Assembly: GCF_901000735.1 (NCBI RefSeq)
Contig: NC_081543.1
Coordinates: 34,778,590 to 34,842,589, forward strand
Direction: 5' to 3'
DNA length: 64,000 nucleotides
Source: Corylus avellana
Taxonomy: Eukaryota > Streptophyta > Magnoliopsida > Fagales > Betulaceae
In this document: positions 25,124 to 34,781 of the stretch, in pieces
How positions within the stretch are numbered: position 1 is the first letter of the stretch
Layout of the letters: each line of letters opens with the position of its first letter
Notes under the pieces: generated by a model
Database searches by the model: none
Seen by the model: the letters and a program-made list of their open reading frames with translations, nothing else
Told to the model about the DNA's origin: nothing
Position numbers and translations under genes: made by a program

Positions 25124-26061
25124 GGTGGGGGAAGGGACTAGGGTTCGATTTTGGCATGATGTGTGGTGCGGTGATACGGCTCTTAAGGAAGCCTTCCCTG
25201 GTCTCTTCAATATGGCTTGTGAGAAGGATGCCTCAGTAGCGGCTATCTTGGAGGTGAGTGGTGGCAATAACCTGTGGAATGTGACTTTTTCTAGAGGGGC
25301 TCATGATTGGGAGGTGGACGTTTTTGCCTCCTTTTTCCAGTTGTTGCAGTCAGCTCAAGTGAGACCAGGGTGTGAAGATAGGTTGTGGTGGAACTCCTCC
25401 AAAAGAGGCCAGTTTAAGGTCAAACTTCTTTATGCGTCTTTGGCTGGTTCTAGACGGGGGCACTTCCCTTGGAAGAGTGTATGGCGTACACATGCTCCGC
25501 CGAGGGCAAGCTTTTTTGTGTGGTCGGCAGCTATGGGCAAAATTCTGACCCTAGACAACCTAAGGAAGCGGCATGTGATCGTGACAAACAGGTGTTGGAT
25601 GTGCAAGAAGGATGAGGAGACGGTGGACCACCTTCTTCTCCATTGCGAGGTAGCTTACGCTTTGTGGTGCGCCTTCTTTGGGCGGTTTGGATTGTCTTGG
25701 GTAATGCCGAGACGGGTTTCGGACCTGCTCGCTTGTTGGTGGTCTATGGGAAGGAGAGGGAGCGCTGCGGTTTGGAAAATGGTGCCTACGTGCTTCTTTT
25801 GGTGCATTTGGAGGGAGAGGAACAATAGGTGTTTTGAAGATTTGGAAGGTTCTTTGGAAGACTTACTATCCTTATGTCTCCACACTTTGTATCTATGGAC
25901 TGTAGCGTATGTCTTCCCGGTGTCGATTAGCTATAATGACTTCCTTGTTCGCTTTTCTCTCTCTAGCTAGGTGATCCTATTGTATACTCCCGGTGTACTT
26001 TGGGGCGCCTTTACGCTTTCAATAAAACTGGCTTTTACTTATCAAAAAAAAAAAAAAAAAA
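25124..26061 (+). mobile_element. 5'-truncated LINE with reverse-transcriptase zinc-binding domain
   Basis: One open frame (to a stop near 25970) encodes the C-terminal part of a plant L1-type ORF2. It has VGEGTRVRFWHDVWCGD, then a zf-RVT domain with PPRASFFVWSA, RCWMCKKDEETVDHLLLHC and WRERNN. An AATAAA at 26021-26026 and a poly(A) (26044-26061) follow. GACCG, extendable to AAAGACCG, occurs both before the start (25116-25123) and after the tail (26059-26066), a likely target-site duplication. The endonuclease and most of the reverse transcriptase are absent, so it is dead on arrival. The nearly open frame suggests a fairly recent insertion. Confidence 0.85.
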
Positions 26062-26234
26062 GACCGATTTCTGGATAATTGTCATTAAAATAGTGAGACT
26101 GGTTTCTGAACTTTTACATGTAAGAATCACACGCTTTAAGAAGACATGAGTTTAATAAACTAAGTCAAAAGAATTTCTTACAACTTTTTTTTTTTTAAAA
26201 AAAAAAAAAAAGAAAAGAAAAGGGGATGGATTTC

Positions 26235-26548
26235 CTTGGTTCCATGGTGCTCTTGGGATTTCTCTGGCCCTTGTGAAAGCAGCTGAGGTAATCCTTACCA
26301 AGCTTACCATATACTGCTAACTGATTAGATACAATAGCCATGATGGTTATTGGATTCAAAGGCATGATAGTTCAAAAAGGAAAAAAAATAATAATTGGAC
26401 AAAGTTGTTGGATGCAATAGCCAAAGGCATTGTTTGTGCAAACCTGATAGGGTCTGCAATTTTATATTTTATTTTTGTTTCATTGGGTAATGTGGTTCAG
26501 TATACAGCTCAAAGAATAGTTGATACTACCCCACTACTTTTTGGGGCT
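26235..26548 (+). pseudogene. Duplicated fragment of GCR2 (end of exon 5 plus start of intron 5)
   Basis: This matches 23871-24195 with substitutions and small gaps. It includes the exon end CTTGTGAAAGCAGCTGAG, the donor GTAATCC and about 270 bp of intron. There is no upstream or downstream exon, so it cannot encode protein. Because the intron is kept, it arose from DNA and not from a processed transcript. It lies 170 bp beyond the LINE tail. Confidence 0.85.
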
Positions 26549-27421
26549 CCAAGCCTCCAATATAAATCCATGATGCACTGAGTTGACAATGCATTGAGAA
26601 AAATAATGCACTTAAGACTTCTGCCCTATGCATCTTATTGGAACATATTATGATTATTATATCATGAGTTGTAGGCATCATCTACAACCGTTTGTTTTAT
26701 ATCCTGCAGCGATTGTTTTTCTGCATAATAAGGGGTTGTTTGTGTTTGTTAATGTAGGTAACCTGAAAACAAAGGTTAGTATTTGAATTACACAATTCAG
26801 GGAGATTAGTTTTCCGGTTTCCCTAGTCTCTCATGTAGGAAAGTTCACGAAGGTAGGAAACAGAGTCTTGAGCCAGTTGTTGCTTGTGAAGTACAGAAGG
26901 AGATCAAATTTGAATTCCCAAGAGTGGATGCTTTGTAATGCTATTATTGTTAACTTGTATAGTCCGCGCGCTTTGCCTCTACCCATGAATTAACACGTAA
27001 TCTTCCCACACAATGATGATATTTAATTATGGAATGCAATTGTGGTCATTAAAGTCACTTGATCTAGTTTTCTCATATTCCTTGGGCAGAAAAATGGATG
27101 ATTTTATCCAAAAATTAGCCTAAGATGTGGAGGAAGAAACCAGGGCATTGGCCTGTCAAATTTTGGTGTCACTCCGGGTGGTAAAAAATTAGGCATAACA
27201 CTAAAAAATCACAACTTGGGGGTGATTTGTGCTTTGCAACAGTGGTGAGTGATTTTATTGACGATTGTGAGACGTCATCGACATCTACAAGAGAGTGGTT
27301 CACAAAACACAGCCCCGGAGTCCAAACTCCACACTCAAGACTGGACCAGGTCTCAGTGATACCATCCTCTCCCACTGCAAAGATCAGTTGACAACAACCT
27401 TAAGGCTCTCTTGAGACAAGT
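26549..27421. other. Spacer between the GCR2 fragment and POR
   Basis: No gene is recognised. The right-hand part is the 3' flank of POR, which is read on the minus strand. I see no clear transposon ends. Confidence 0.5.
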
Positions 27422-29488
27422 TTAGGCCAAACCAACAAGTTTCTCACTGACTTCCCACACCTTCCGAGCCTTATCTGTGTCACTAGCTTCTTGAGACAAT
27501 TGGTTTTCGAATGAAGCCGAATCCTTGTTCCAGCTCCAGTAAACACCAGACTTTGTTAAGCTTGGATCACTCACAACCTAAATCAGAAGCAACCAGTTAA
27601 AAATCATGCACAACAGAAAATCACAAACATACACACTATATGCAGAAGTGAGAATTGATGGCGTCTTTACCTGAGCAAGTCTTTTCCCGGATTCGTCTTC
27701 GGAGACGAAGCCCTTAGTGATGTACTTCTGGAAGGGAGGGAAGAGGATCCTGAACAAGGGGATGTGCTCCCTGAACAAGCCTGTTGTGGCAATGCAGCCC
27801 GGGTAAAGGGAAGCAAATGTTATGCCTGTATCCTCGTGGTAGCGCCTGTGGAACTCTTGCATGGTGAGCATGTTGCAGACTTTGCTGTCTTTGTAGGCCT
27901 TGGCACCATCAAAGTCTCCACCATCAATCATGGCCGAGCTGTTCAGCCCATTTAAGCCCCCTGCAAGCCCCCTCAGGTCCCCGAGGTTGGCCTTAGGAGG
28001 TACATTTCCAGCCAAGGTATTTGTATTTCCTGAATTGGTTTTTACAGATTTGGGATTCAGAACTTGAAATCTTCACAAACAAGCAGTATTATTCAAAATG
28101 AATTCAGTACCTGTGATTGAGCCGACAATGATGTGGCGCCTTAATGGGTAGTCAGATTTCTGCAGGTCATCAAGCAGCAGCCTTGAGAGAAGGAAGTGGC
28201 CGAGGTGGTTAGTGCCAACACTAAGCTCAAACCCTTCAGCGGTAAATGTAGGCTCCTTAGCAGTTGGCAAATAGACAGCTGCATTGCAGACTAAGACATC
28301 GAGCGGGCGGCCTGACCGCCTGAAGTTATCGACAAACTGGCGGACACTGTCAAGTGAGGCAAGGTCTAAGTGCATGATGGTGTAATTTTCCTTGGCAATG
28401 CCAGCTGACTTAGCAGCTCTTTCAGCCTTGAGGAAATCCCTGCAGGCCATAATTACGTGCCATTTTCCTGTTTCAGCTAGAGCTTTAGCTGTGGCCAGAC
28501 CAAGTCCAGAGGAGGCACCAGTAATCACCACACAGCCCTTTCTTAAAGTTTTCTTCCCCTCTGGTGCAGCCTTATTGACTGCTGGAGTAGTTGTAGCTGC
28601 TGTCTGAGCTCTGACGGCCCCAGCCCTGTGGCTGAATTCTCTCTGCAATTGAAACACCCATGTCTTTGTTAGAATATTATTTAAATTATTAAATCAATCA
28701 TTTCTTATTATCACCTTAAACTTTTGAGACAATCGAAAATTTAACATGATATTAAAGCAAATATTCTAAGTTTGAATCTTTATCTCCTTATGTTTAGGAG
28801 TCAAACTCTCACTCCCACTAGCAAATCAGTAAACCTAAACCATCTAAGACTCAAAATAGATCCAAATTTGAATGGGATTACAAATCCCCTTCAAAGTAGG
28901 TTTGGGTTTAGGATTAAGATCTTTTTAAGTAAACCAAAATAAAAAAATTCTTTGACATTATAAACTTAAACGTCATTCCAATGAACCTCTTGTATTCCTT
29001 GAAAATTAAAGTGACTTTTAAAATTGTCAATAAATCAAAATTTAATAGTGATTTATAACAAATTCAACGATAATTTTAAAGCCACGTCAGTTTTGGAGGG
29101 ACACAAGAAAAATATAAAAATGACATTTAGTCATATCATACTTGAACATCATTGCTTTCTGAACAGTAATGGGTGAAAAACAAATTAATTTTCTCTATAA
29201 GAAGAAAAAAATTAACTGATGTTGTCTTAACTACCTTACACCTTAATCCAGAAGAGCTGAAGTCAGCTTTAAGGTGGTCTGAGAATGAAACTCCAAATAG
29301 ACTTGAGTCCTTAGAGGAAGCACTGGACTTTCCCTGCAAATATGAAAATGTCTCAAAAAAATGCAACCCCAGAAATCACTTTTATTCTTTGACGACATTA
29401 GCAAGAAGAAAAGCTCCCTAAAGAAATAACAAACCTCTTTTGGGATGGTGAAGGCAGAGGAAACCAGAGAAGCAGCCTGGAGAGCCAT
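27422..29488 (-). CDS. POR: NADPH-protochlorophyllide oxidoreductase, chloroplastic
   Basis: Five exons, 29435-29488, 29235-29333, 28111-28642, 27671-28029 and 27422-27577, give 399 aa, normal for plant POR. The N-terminus [13 protein letters not shown] and the serine-rich stretch to about residue 65 form the chloroplast transit peptide. The Rossmann motif TGASSGLG is at 92-99, and the short-chain dehydrogenase catalytic pair is Tyr274 and Lys278 in [25 protein letters not shown] and the C-terminal SEKLVGLA are family hallmarks. The enzyme reduces protochlorophyllide to chlorophyllide in a light-driven, NADPH-dependent step of chlorophyll synthesis, at plastid inner membranes. I cannot tell A, B or C type with confidence. 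An in-frame ATG at 29572 lies only 7 bp from the TATA box, so it should not be transcribed. Confidence 0.96.
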
Positions 29489-29578
29489 TGTCACTTTGAA
29501 TTGGGTTTTCAAATCCTTTCTCACAAGTTCACGAAAATGGGGCTGAGCTGAAGCATTTGGAAAAGAATTCAAGGGGCA

Positions 29579-29586
29579 TTTATATA
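29579..29586 (-). promoter_or_regulatory. TATA box of POR, with upstream GATA and CCAAT motifs
   Basis: TATATAAA on the minus strand lies 91 bp upstream of the ATG at 29488. GATAAG (I-box/GATA core, plus-strand reading) is at 29649-29654 and CCAAT (plus-strand reading) at 29697-29701. I-box and GATA elements are typical of light-regulated promoters. Confidence 0.6.
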
Positions 29587-29928
29587 GGGAGGTGTTGGCT
29601 CATTTGTGACAAAAAATTGAAATGTTTTAGGATATTGGAGGCAGAGAGGATAAGATAATTAGCAGCATGTGGGTTTGCCACATCCATTTCACGCAACCAA
29701 TGAGGCTTTGAGCTTTGGATTTCCATAGATATTTTTGTGCTGTTTTTTCTTTCCTTATATGGTTGGTGAGCATAGAAGGGGATATTTTGGTCCGCTCGCC
29801 AAAGTGTTCCACTCCTTAAGGTTATGGGCTGGCTGTCAAACTGTAGAAAAGGATAGGATTGGTGGGGGCATAATCTGGATCGAGATTGCAACTGAGCCAG
29901 GTTCTGGTTTATCCGCTATGGCTAAATG

Positions 29929-30824
29929 TAGGGGTGTTCTGCCAACACTAACTGCTTAGAGCATTCTTAATAGAAGAGCCATATTTTTATGTAAAATGGT
30001 TTTTTAAAATTCACTTTTATCTAGTTTAGCTAAGCCATTTTTAAGTATCTCCACGTCCGATTAGCTATATTTCTTAAAAAAAGGTGAGAAAAGATTTGAG
30101 AAAAAGATAAAGCAGGAGAGAGAAACACTAAAAAATAAAATGGCTCCCTTAAAAAGTGCTGCTACATTTAACTTTTTTTTTAGCTCTTCTAATCAAATAT
30201 CTATTTTACATATATTTTTGGCTCATCCAATGTGTGAGGTTTTTTGAACATTTGAAGAGCTATTCTAGATAAAAGTAACATTTGGCTCTTCCATTGAGAA
30301 TGCTCTTATAATTGCTAACGGTTAACTGTTAATTATTTTGGTAGGCGATTATTAAAAATCGTTAATCACTTAGGGTAGTTGCAGTTAGCAATTTTAGAGA
30401 TAAGAAAAAGCAGTTAATAACTACTAACCGCCTACCCTTATATATAATAATATAAATATATATATATATATATATATTTTATATTAATAATAATTATAAT
30501 ATAACATTCAAAACAAAGTAGTTTTGGTGTTAAACACCAAAATGACGTCGTTTTGAAGGAAAACTTTGGCCCAAAACGTTTAAAATAAGCGTAAAAAATA
30601 GGCCAATTAAATGCTCAAAACACTTAAAAAGCTCAAAAGAACATATAAAAAAAGCGGTTATAAAACCACCGGTTATTGGATTGAATAACCGCTAACCACC
30701 GGTTATAAAATAACCGATAACCACCTAGGCGGTTTCGGTTATTAAAAAGCGATTACCGCCCAAGGCGGTTGTGATTAGCGGTTATAGCCAATAACCGCCG
30801 ATTATAACCGCTTGAACACCCCTA
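29929..30824. mobile_element. Non-autonomous hAT element with perfect 8-bp target duplication
   Basis: The ends TAGGGGTGTTC and GAACACCCCTA form an 11-bp inverted repeat. They are flanked by GCTAAATG at 29921-29928 and again at 30825-30832, a perfect 8-bp duplication diagnostic of hAT insertion. The right half is rich in AACCGC motifs. A Tourist-like MITE interrupts it at 29959-30305. Without the MITE and its duplication it is about 550 bp, with no transposase. Confidence 0.88.
29959..30305. mobile_element. Tourist-like (PIF/Harbinger) MITE nested in the hAT element
   Basis: This 347-bp element begins GAGCATTCTTAATAGAAGAG and ends with the matching complement, 21 of 23 bp inverted. TTA flanks it on both sides (29956-29958 and 30306-30308), the 3-bp duplication of PIF/Harbinger elements. 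It has no coding capacity. Confidence 0.85.
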
Positions 30825-30969
30825 GCTAAATGGTTGGGGCCGGAGGGATCGAGTTGTAGAGCTTATGGCAACTCGGAGAGACCCTTGATGCTGGTGGGGG
30901 GCCATGACAGCCCGGGTTAATATTAAGCCTCACTTAATGATGGGTGTAGCATTTCATTTTCACGTGTTA

Positions 30970-31240
30970 GATATGGGTCGTATCGTATTGAAATATGAAT
31001 ATAAAATTATATAGATTAACCATAATTCAACTTATTTAATTAAACGGGTCAGACCCCGTAATCCCAATTCACTGACTTCGTATTGAGTTCACGGATTGTG
31101 TAAAAAAAAATTCAGTCTTTATGTCACAGCCCATTTATATAGATCAACTTAACTCGACCCATTTAATTAAACATGTTAGATCTCTCAACTATTATCTATT
31201 AATTTCGTATCAAAATTATGAGTCATATAAAAAATTGCCA
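30970..31240. repeat. Dispersed non-coding repeat, 'AATTAAACGGGTCA' family
   Basis: An AT-rich unit with a TTTAATTAAACGGGTCA core and TTCGTATTGAGTTCA end. Related copies are at 32610-33085, 44395-44660, 52245-52560 and 54645-54912. Ends and class are not resolved. Confidence 0.5.
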
Positions 31241-31529
31241 ACTTTGCTTAATGGTCGAGGCCAAGAAGCTATCAGCAAACAATAATAATAACAGCAATAC
31301 TTATGGGCTAATCCGGAAAGGCTTGTATTTGATCTTACACGTTACTAAAATGAGCTTTACTGAAAGTTAAAGGCTGTCCGAAAACGATTATACTGTCAAA
31401 TTATAAAAAAAAAATATAATTGGATTTAAACCAAAGAAAATTTGTTCCTACCATTTTGAATTGATTTACACACTGATTTTTTTCATCTCATATCTGCAAA
31501 AAAGAAAAATAATATCTTAAAAAAACTCG

Positions 31530-31560
<31 letters not shown>

Positions 31561-31798
31561 AACTTCATATCATATTTTTAAATAAAAAAAAGGTAAACTA
31601 TGTCTATAGCAAACGATAAAATTTTTGTATTCGAAAGGGAAGTCTTTTTTAAAGATTATTTTATAGATATGTTACTTTTCTATATAATTATAACTTATAA
31701 CTTAATATGAAATTAAGTTTAAGACTTGTCCAATTTTATTTTTAATAAACCACACGCACACAGAGATACTATGTATATATGTATTAATTTATTTATGT

Positions 31799-33470
31799 AT
31801 GTTTGGGCCCCTTACGCAAACAAATCTGGTTTTTCCCTTAATTGTGCATAGTTTGTGGAATTGCCAACATGTGGATCGGAGTTTTTTAGATTCAAGAGGG
31901 GCTTCCGGTGGGATTTTACTAATGTGGGATAGGAAGGTGGTGGAAAAAATCGAAGAGTGTGGAAAGCTGACTGTTATTTGTTCTTTTAAGTTTGTCAAAG
32001 ACCGATTTACTTGGGTTGTTGCAGATGTTTATGGTCCTAATTCAACATGTGATATAAGGTTTTTATGGGATGAATTTGTTGGTTTTATTAAATGGTGGAA
32101 GTTGTCATGGTATATTGGGGGATATTTCAACATCATGTGTTTCCCTAGTGAGAGATCGGGTGAGCCCCGTTTTGTCCCAACTATGTTGGAGTTCTCATAC
32201 TTCATTTTTTATTAGAAGCTCATGGATATCCCTTTTGTAGGCAAAACTTTTATGTGGTCGAACAATCGGGATCCTCCATCTTTTTCTTGATTTTATAGAT
32301 TTCTCATTTATCTTGATTAGAAGAGATGCCTCCCTAATCTTCTTTATTGCATAGGCCTTCGTAAGATAGAAGGTATTTCAAGTTTGAGAAGATGTGGTTA
32401 AAATCATAGGGCTTAGTGGAGAGGGTGAAAGTGTGAAACAATGGTGGACTTCTTACTGCTTTCAAGGTTCTCTAAGGTTTATTTTGACTTGACAATTTAA
32501 GGCGTTGCAAGCTAATTTAAGAGTATGGAATGATGAGGTGTTGGCAATGTAGAGAAATTGAAAAGGCTTATTTTGGATGATTTACGAGTTCTTAATGGTA
32601 AGGCTGGTAATCCGGGTTGACATGCCTGGTTCATGTCGACCCATTTGACCTGCCAACTCGTTAAGGATCAACCTTAATATGATTCATTTAATTAAATGGT
32701 TCAGACTCCTCAACCCTGATATAAACAATTTAAATAAGTGGCTGACACAACACGACACGACTCGTTTGACCCATTTGATAAATAGGTCATGTTAAGTTAA
32801 CCTAATATGACCTGACCCGCATAACTCATTTAATAAACAAGTCGTGTTGGGTTGACCCAAACACGATCCGTTTGACTTGTTTGACCAACTAACCCATTAG
32901 GATTTTCTTTTAATTGTAAAAGAAAAATACAAATATGATTTTATAAGAATATTAGTCAAATGGGTCACCCATGAGTTAAGCAGATTGACCCAGGATTGAT
33001 GCGTTTATTAAACAGGTTATTTCAGGTCGACCTAAATTGACTCTAACCTACAAATTTATTGTTGGGTTCGCGAGTGCTGTAAAAATTCGCCAACCTTACA
33101 TGATGGTTTAGAAGAAGAAAGAGCTTTTTGTGGCGAGGGAAAAATGAGAAAGGATAAAGCTATTAGTGATATGAAAATAACCATTCTTTTGGAGGAGGTG
33201 AGTTGGAGGCAAAAATCAAGGGCGTTGTGGTTAAGAGAGGGTGACAAGTGCACAAAGTTCTTCCATCAAGTGGCCAACTCAAATAGAAGAACTCACTCCA
33301 TTGAATCTTTGTTGGTTAATGGTGCAGTCTCATTCAATCATACTGAGATCAAAGAACATATTGAGCAGTTCTATAATAGTTTGTTCACTAAACAATTCAG
33401 TTGGTGGCCTAATTTGGATGAGAGTGGCTCCCCTCCAATTGGGGAGCCTTCTCTTTCCTTCCATTTTTAA
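31799..33470 (+). mobile_element. Degenerate LINE ORF2: endonuclease domain, then linker/reverse-transcriptase start
   Basis: The first part (to 32215) reads RGASGGILLMWDRKVVE, FTWVVADVYGPN and GGYFNIMCFPSERSG, the endonuclease-exonuclease-phosphatase domain of plant L1 elements. The usual GDFN active-site motif reads GYFN here, so the Asp is lost. From 32216 frames are broken by stops (MDIPFVGKTFMWSNN is still readable). After an inserted repeat (about 32610-33085), coding similarity resumes at 33144 with SWRQKSRALWLREGDKCTKFFHQVAN. It is inactive. Confidence 0.75.
32610..33085. repeat. Dispersed repeat inserted in the LINE remnant
   Basis: GACCCATTTGACC and TTTAATTAAATGG motifs mark this as a longer member of the family seen at 30970-31240. 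It separates the two readable parts of the LINE. Confidence 0.45.
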
Positions 33471-34781
33471 ATGTGGGGAAGCCTTCTGTTTCCTCTCATT
33501 TTTAAATGGGAGGATCCTATGAGTAAAAAAATGCATGTGAAGGTGATGGTTTAGCCACAACCTATTTTTAAGAGAGTTTTTAGTCTAACCACATTAGATC
33601 CCTCGACCAAACACCAACCCTCTTCCTCTCCACGCCCATAGTTGCTGCTGCCAACATAATCCTTCATGGCGCGGGAGAGGTGAGCAAGGGTGGAGCTCTC
33701 CACCCTGCCCTTTTGTGGGAGTCGATCTCCACTTCCATCGCTCCTTAATGAGGTGGGCAGGGGTGGAGACACCGCCACCGCCCCTCTATGGGGCATAATC
33801 ATCCTCCATTGCCTCCTTTTATGGGTTGGAGGGTGGAGGTAGGGTGGATCTCTACCTTTTTTTTAACAAAATAAAAAATGGGGTAAATATCTATGTAGAA
33901 AGCTAATGTATATTTGGATACACATTATATTTTTCATTGGTCTGAAGTAAACAATATGACAAGTTATTTTCATTGGTCTAACATAGACAATTTGACAAGG
34001 GACAAGTTTTCCGTTAAAGACCGACCAAAATCTAATAGAAAGATACATTTGTTATTCGGTCAAAACTCAGGACTTTAATTGTCAAAATTTCAACCTCAAA
34101 TCCTTGTCACATGCATAGACAAAACTCGAGAACTTTTTTCCACCAATTTCCCTTCTTTTTACTGCTTGTGTACTGCTCTTTTGGGCTCAACCAAGATATT
34201 GAAGTTTTGACAGCTTATAAAGTGCGACTTCTGCACCACATTTCAAATATTGGACATTGAAATTTCATTTTCTTAACATTTTGACTGCAATGGTTATAGT
34301 TTAGGTTCGAACAAGCAAGTTTAGCTGATTAAATTTCCACATAACTAAAAGCTGCTCCCCTTAAGCAAGGTTAAACAAACTGTAGTTCTTTCATATACCC
34401 CCGGTTCATGAATCTGATGAAACAAGAATAGTAAAAATGAATCGTAAAGAATTTTAATTTTTCTTTTTTTAATTCAATAAGCTTTTTCGATGCTCATAAC
34501 TACAATTCCCGATTGCACAAATCCATCGGTTTCTAGATTCAAGGTGTATTTTTTTTTTTTCCTTTTTTAACAAATCTATTCCTTCCTTCTTCTTTTTTTT
34601 TTTTTTGAAATGCTCAGCCGGATTAGCTTCCCCCATCTGCACTCATCCGGCTAGCACAAGCACAAGAAATGGAACTCCGCTAATATTACAAATCTCACCC
34701 AATTCTCTGTACATATTTTGCCATATAATGAGAAGTGGACCGTACTGCCTTTGTGGTAGCTCAAGGCTGAGGTTTGGCCCC
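33471..34781. other. Spacer between LINE remnant and WD40 gene
   Basis: No gene is recognised. Around 33935-34000 a unit of about 37 bp with TTTTCATTGGTCTRA and AATTTGACAAG occurs twice in tandem, imperfectly. T-rich tracts near 34545-34605 lie in the 3' flank of the WD40 gene. Confidence 0.5.

Noticed and set aside
25643..25885. Two short frames inside the LINE
   Set aside because: They overlap the zf-RVT frame in other registers or on the other strand and have no similarity of their own.
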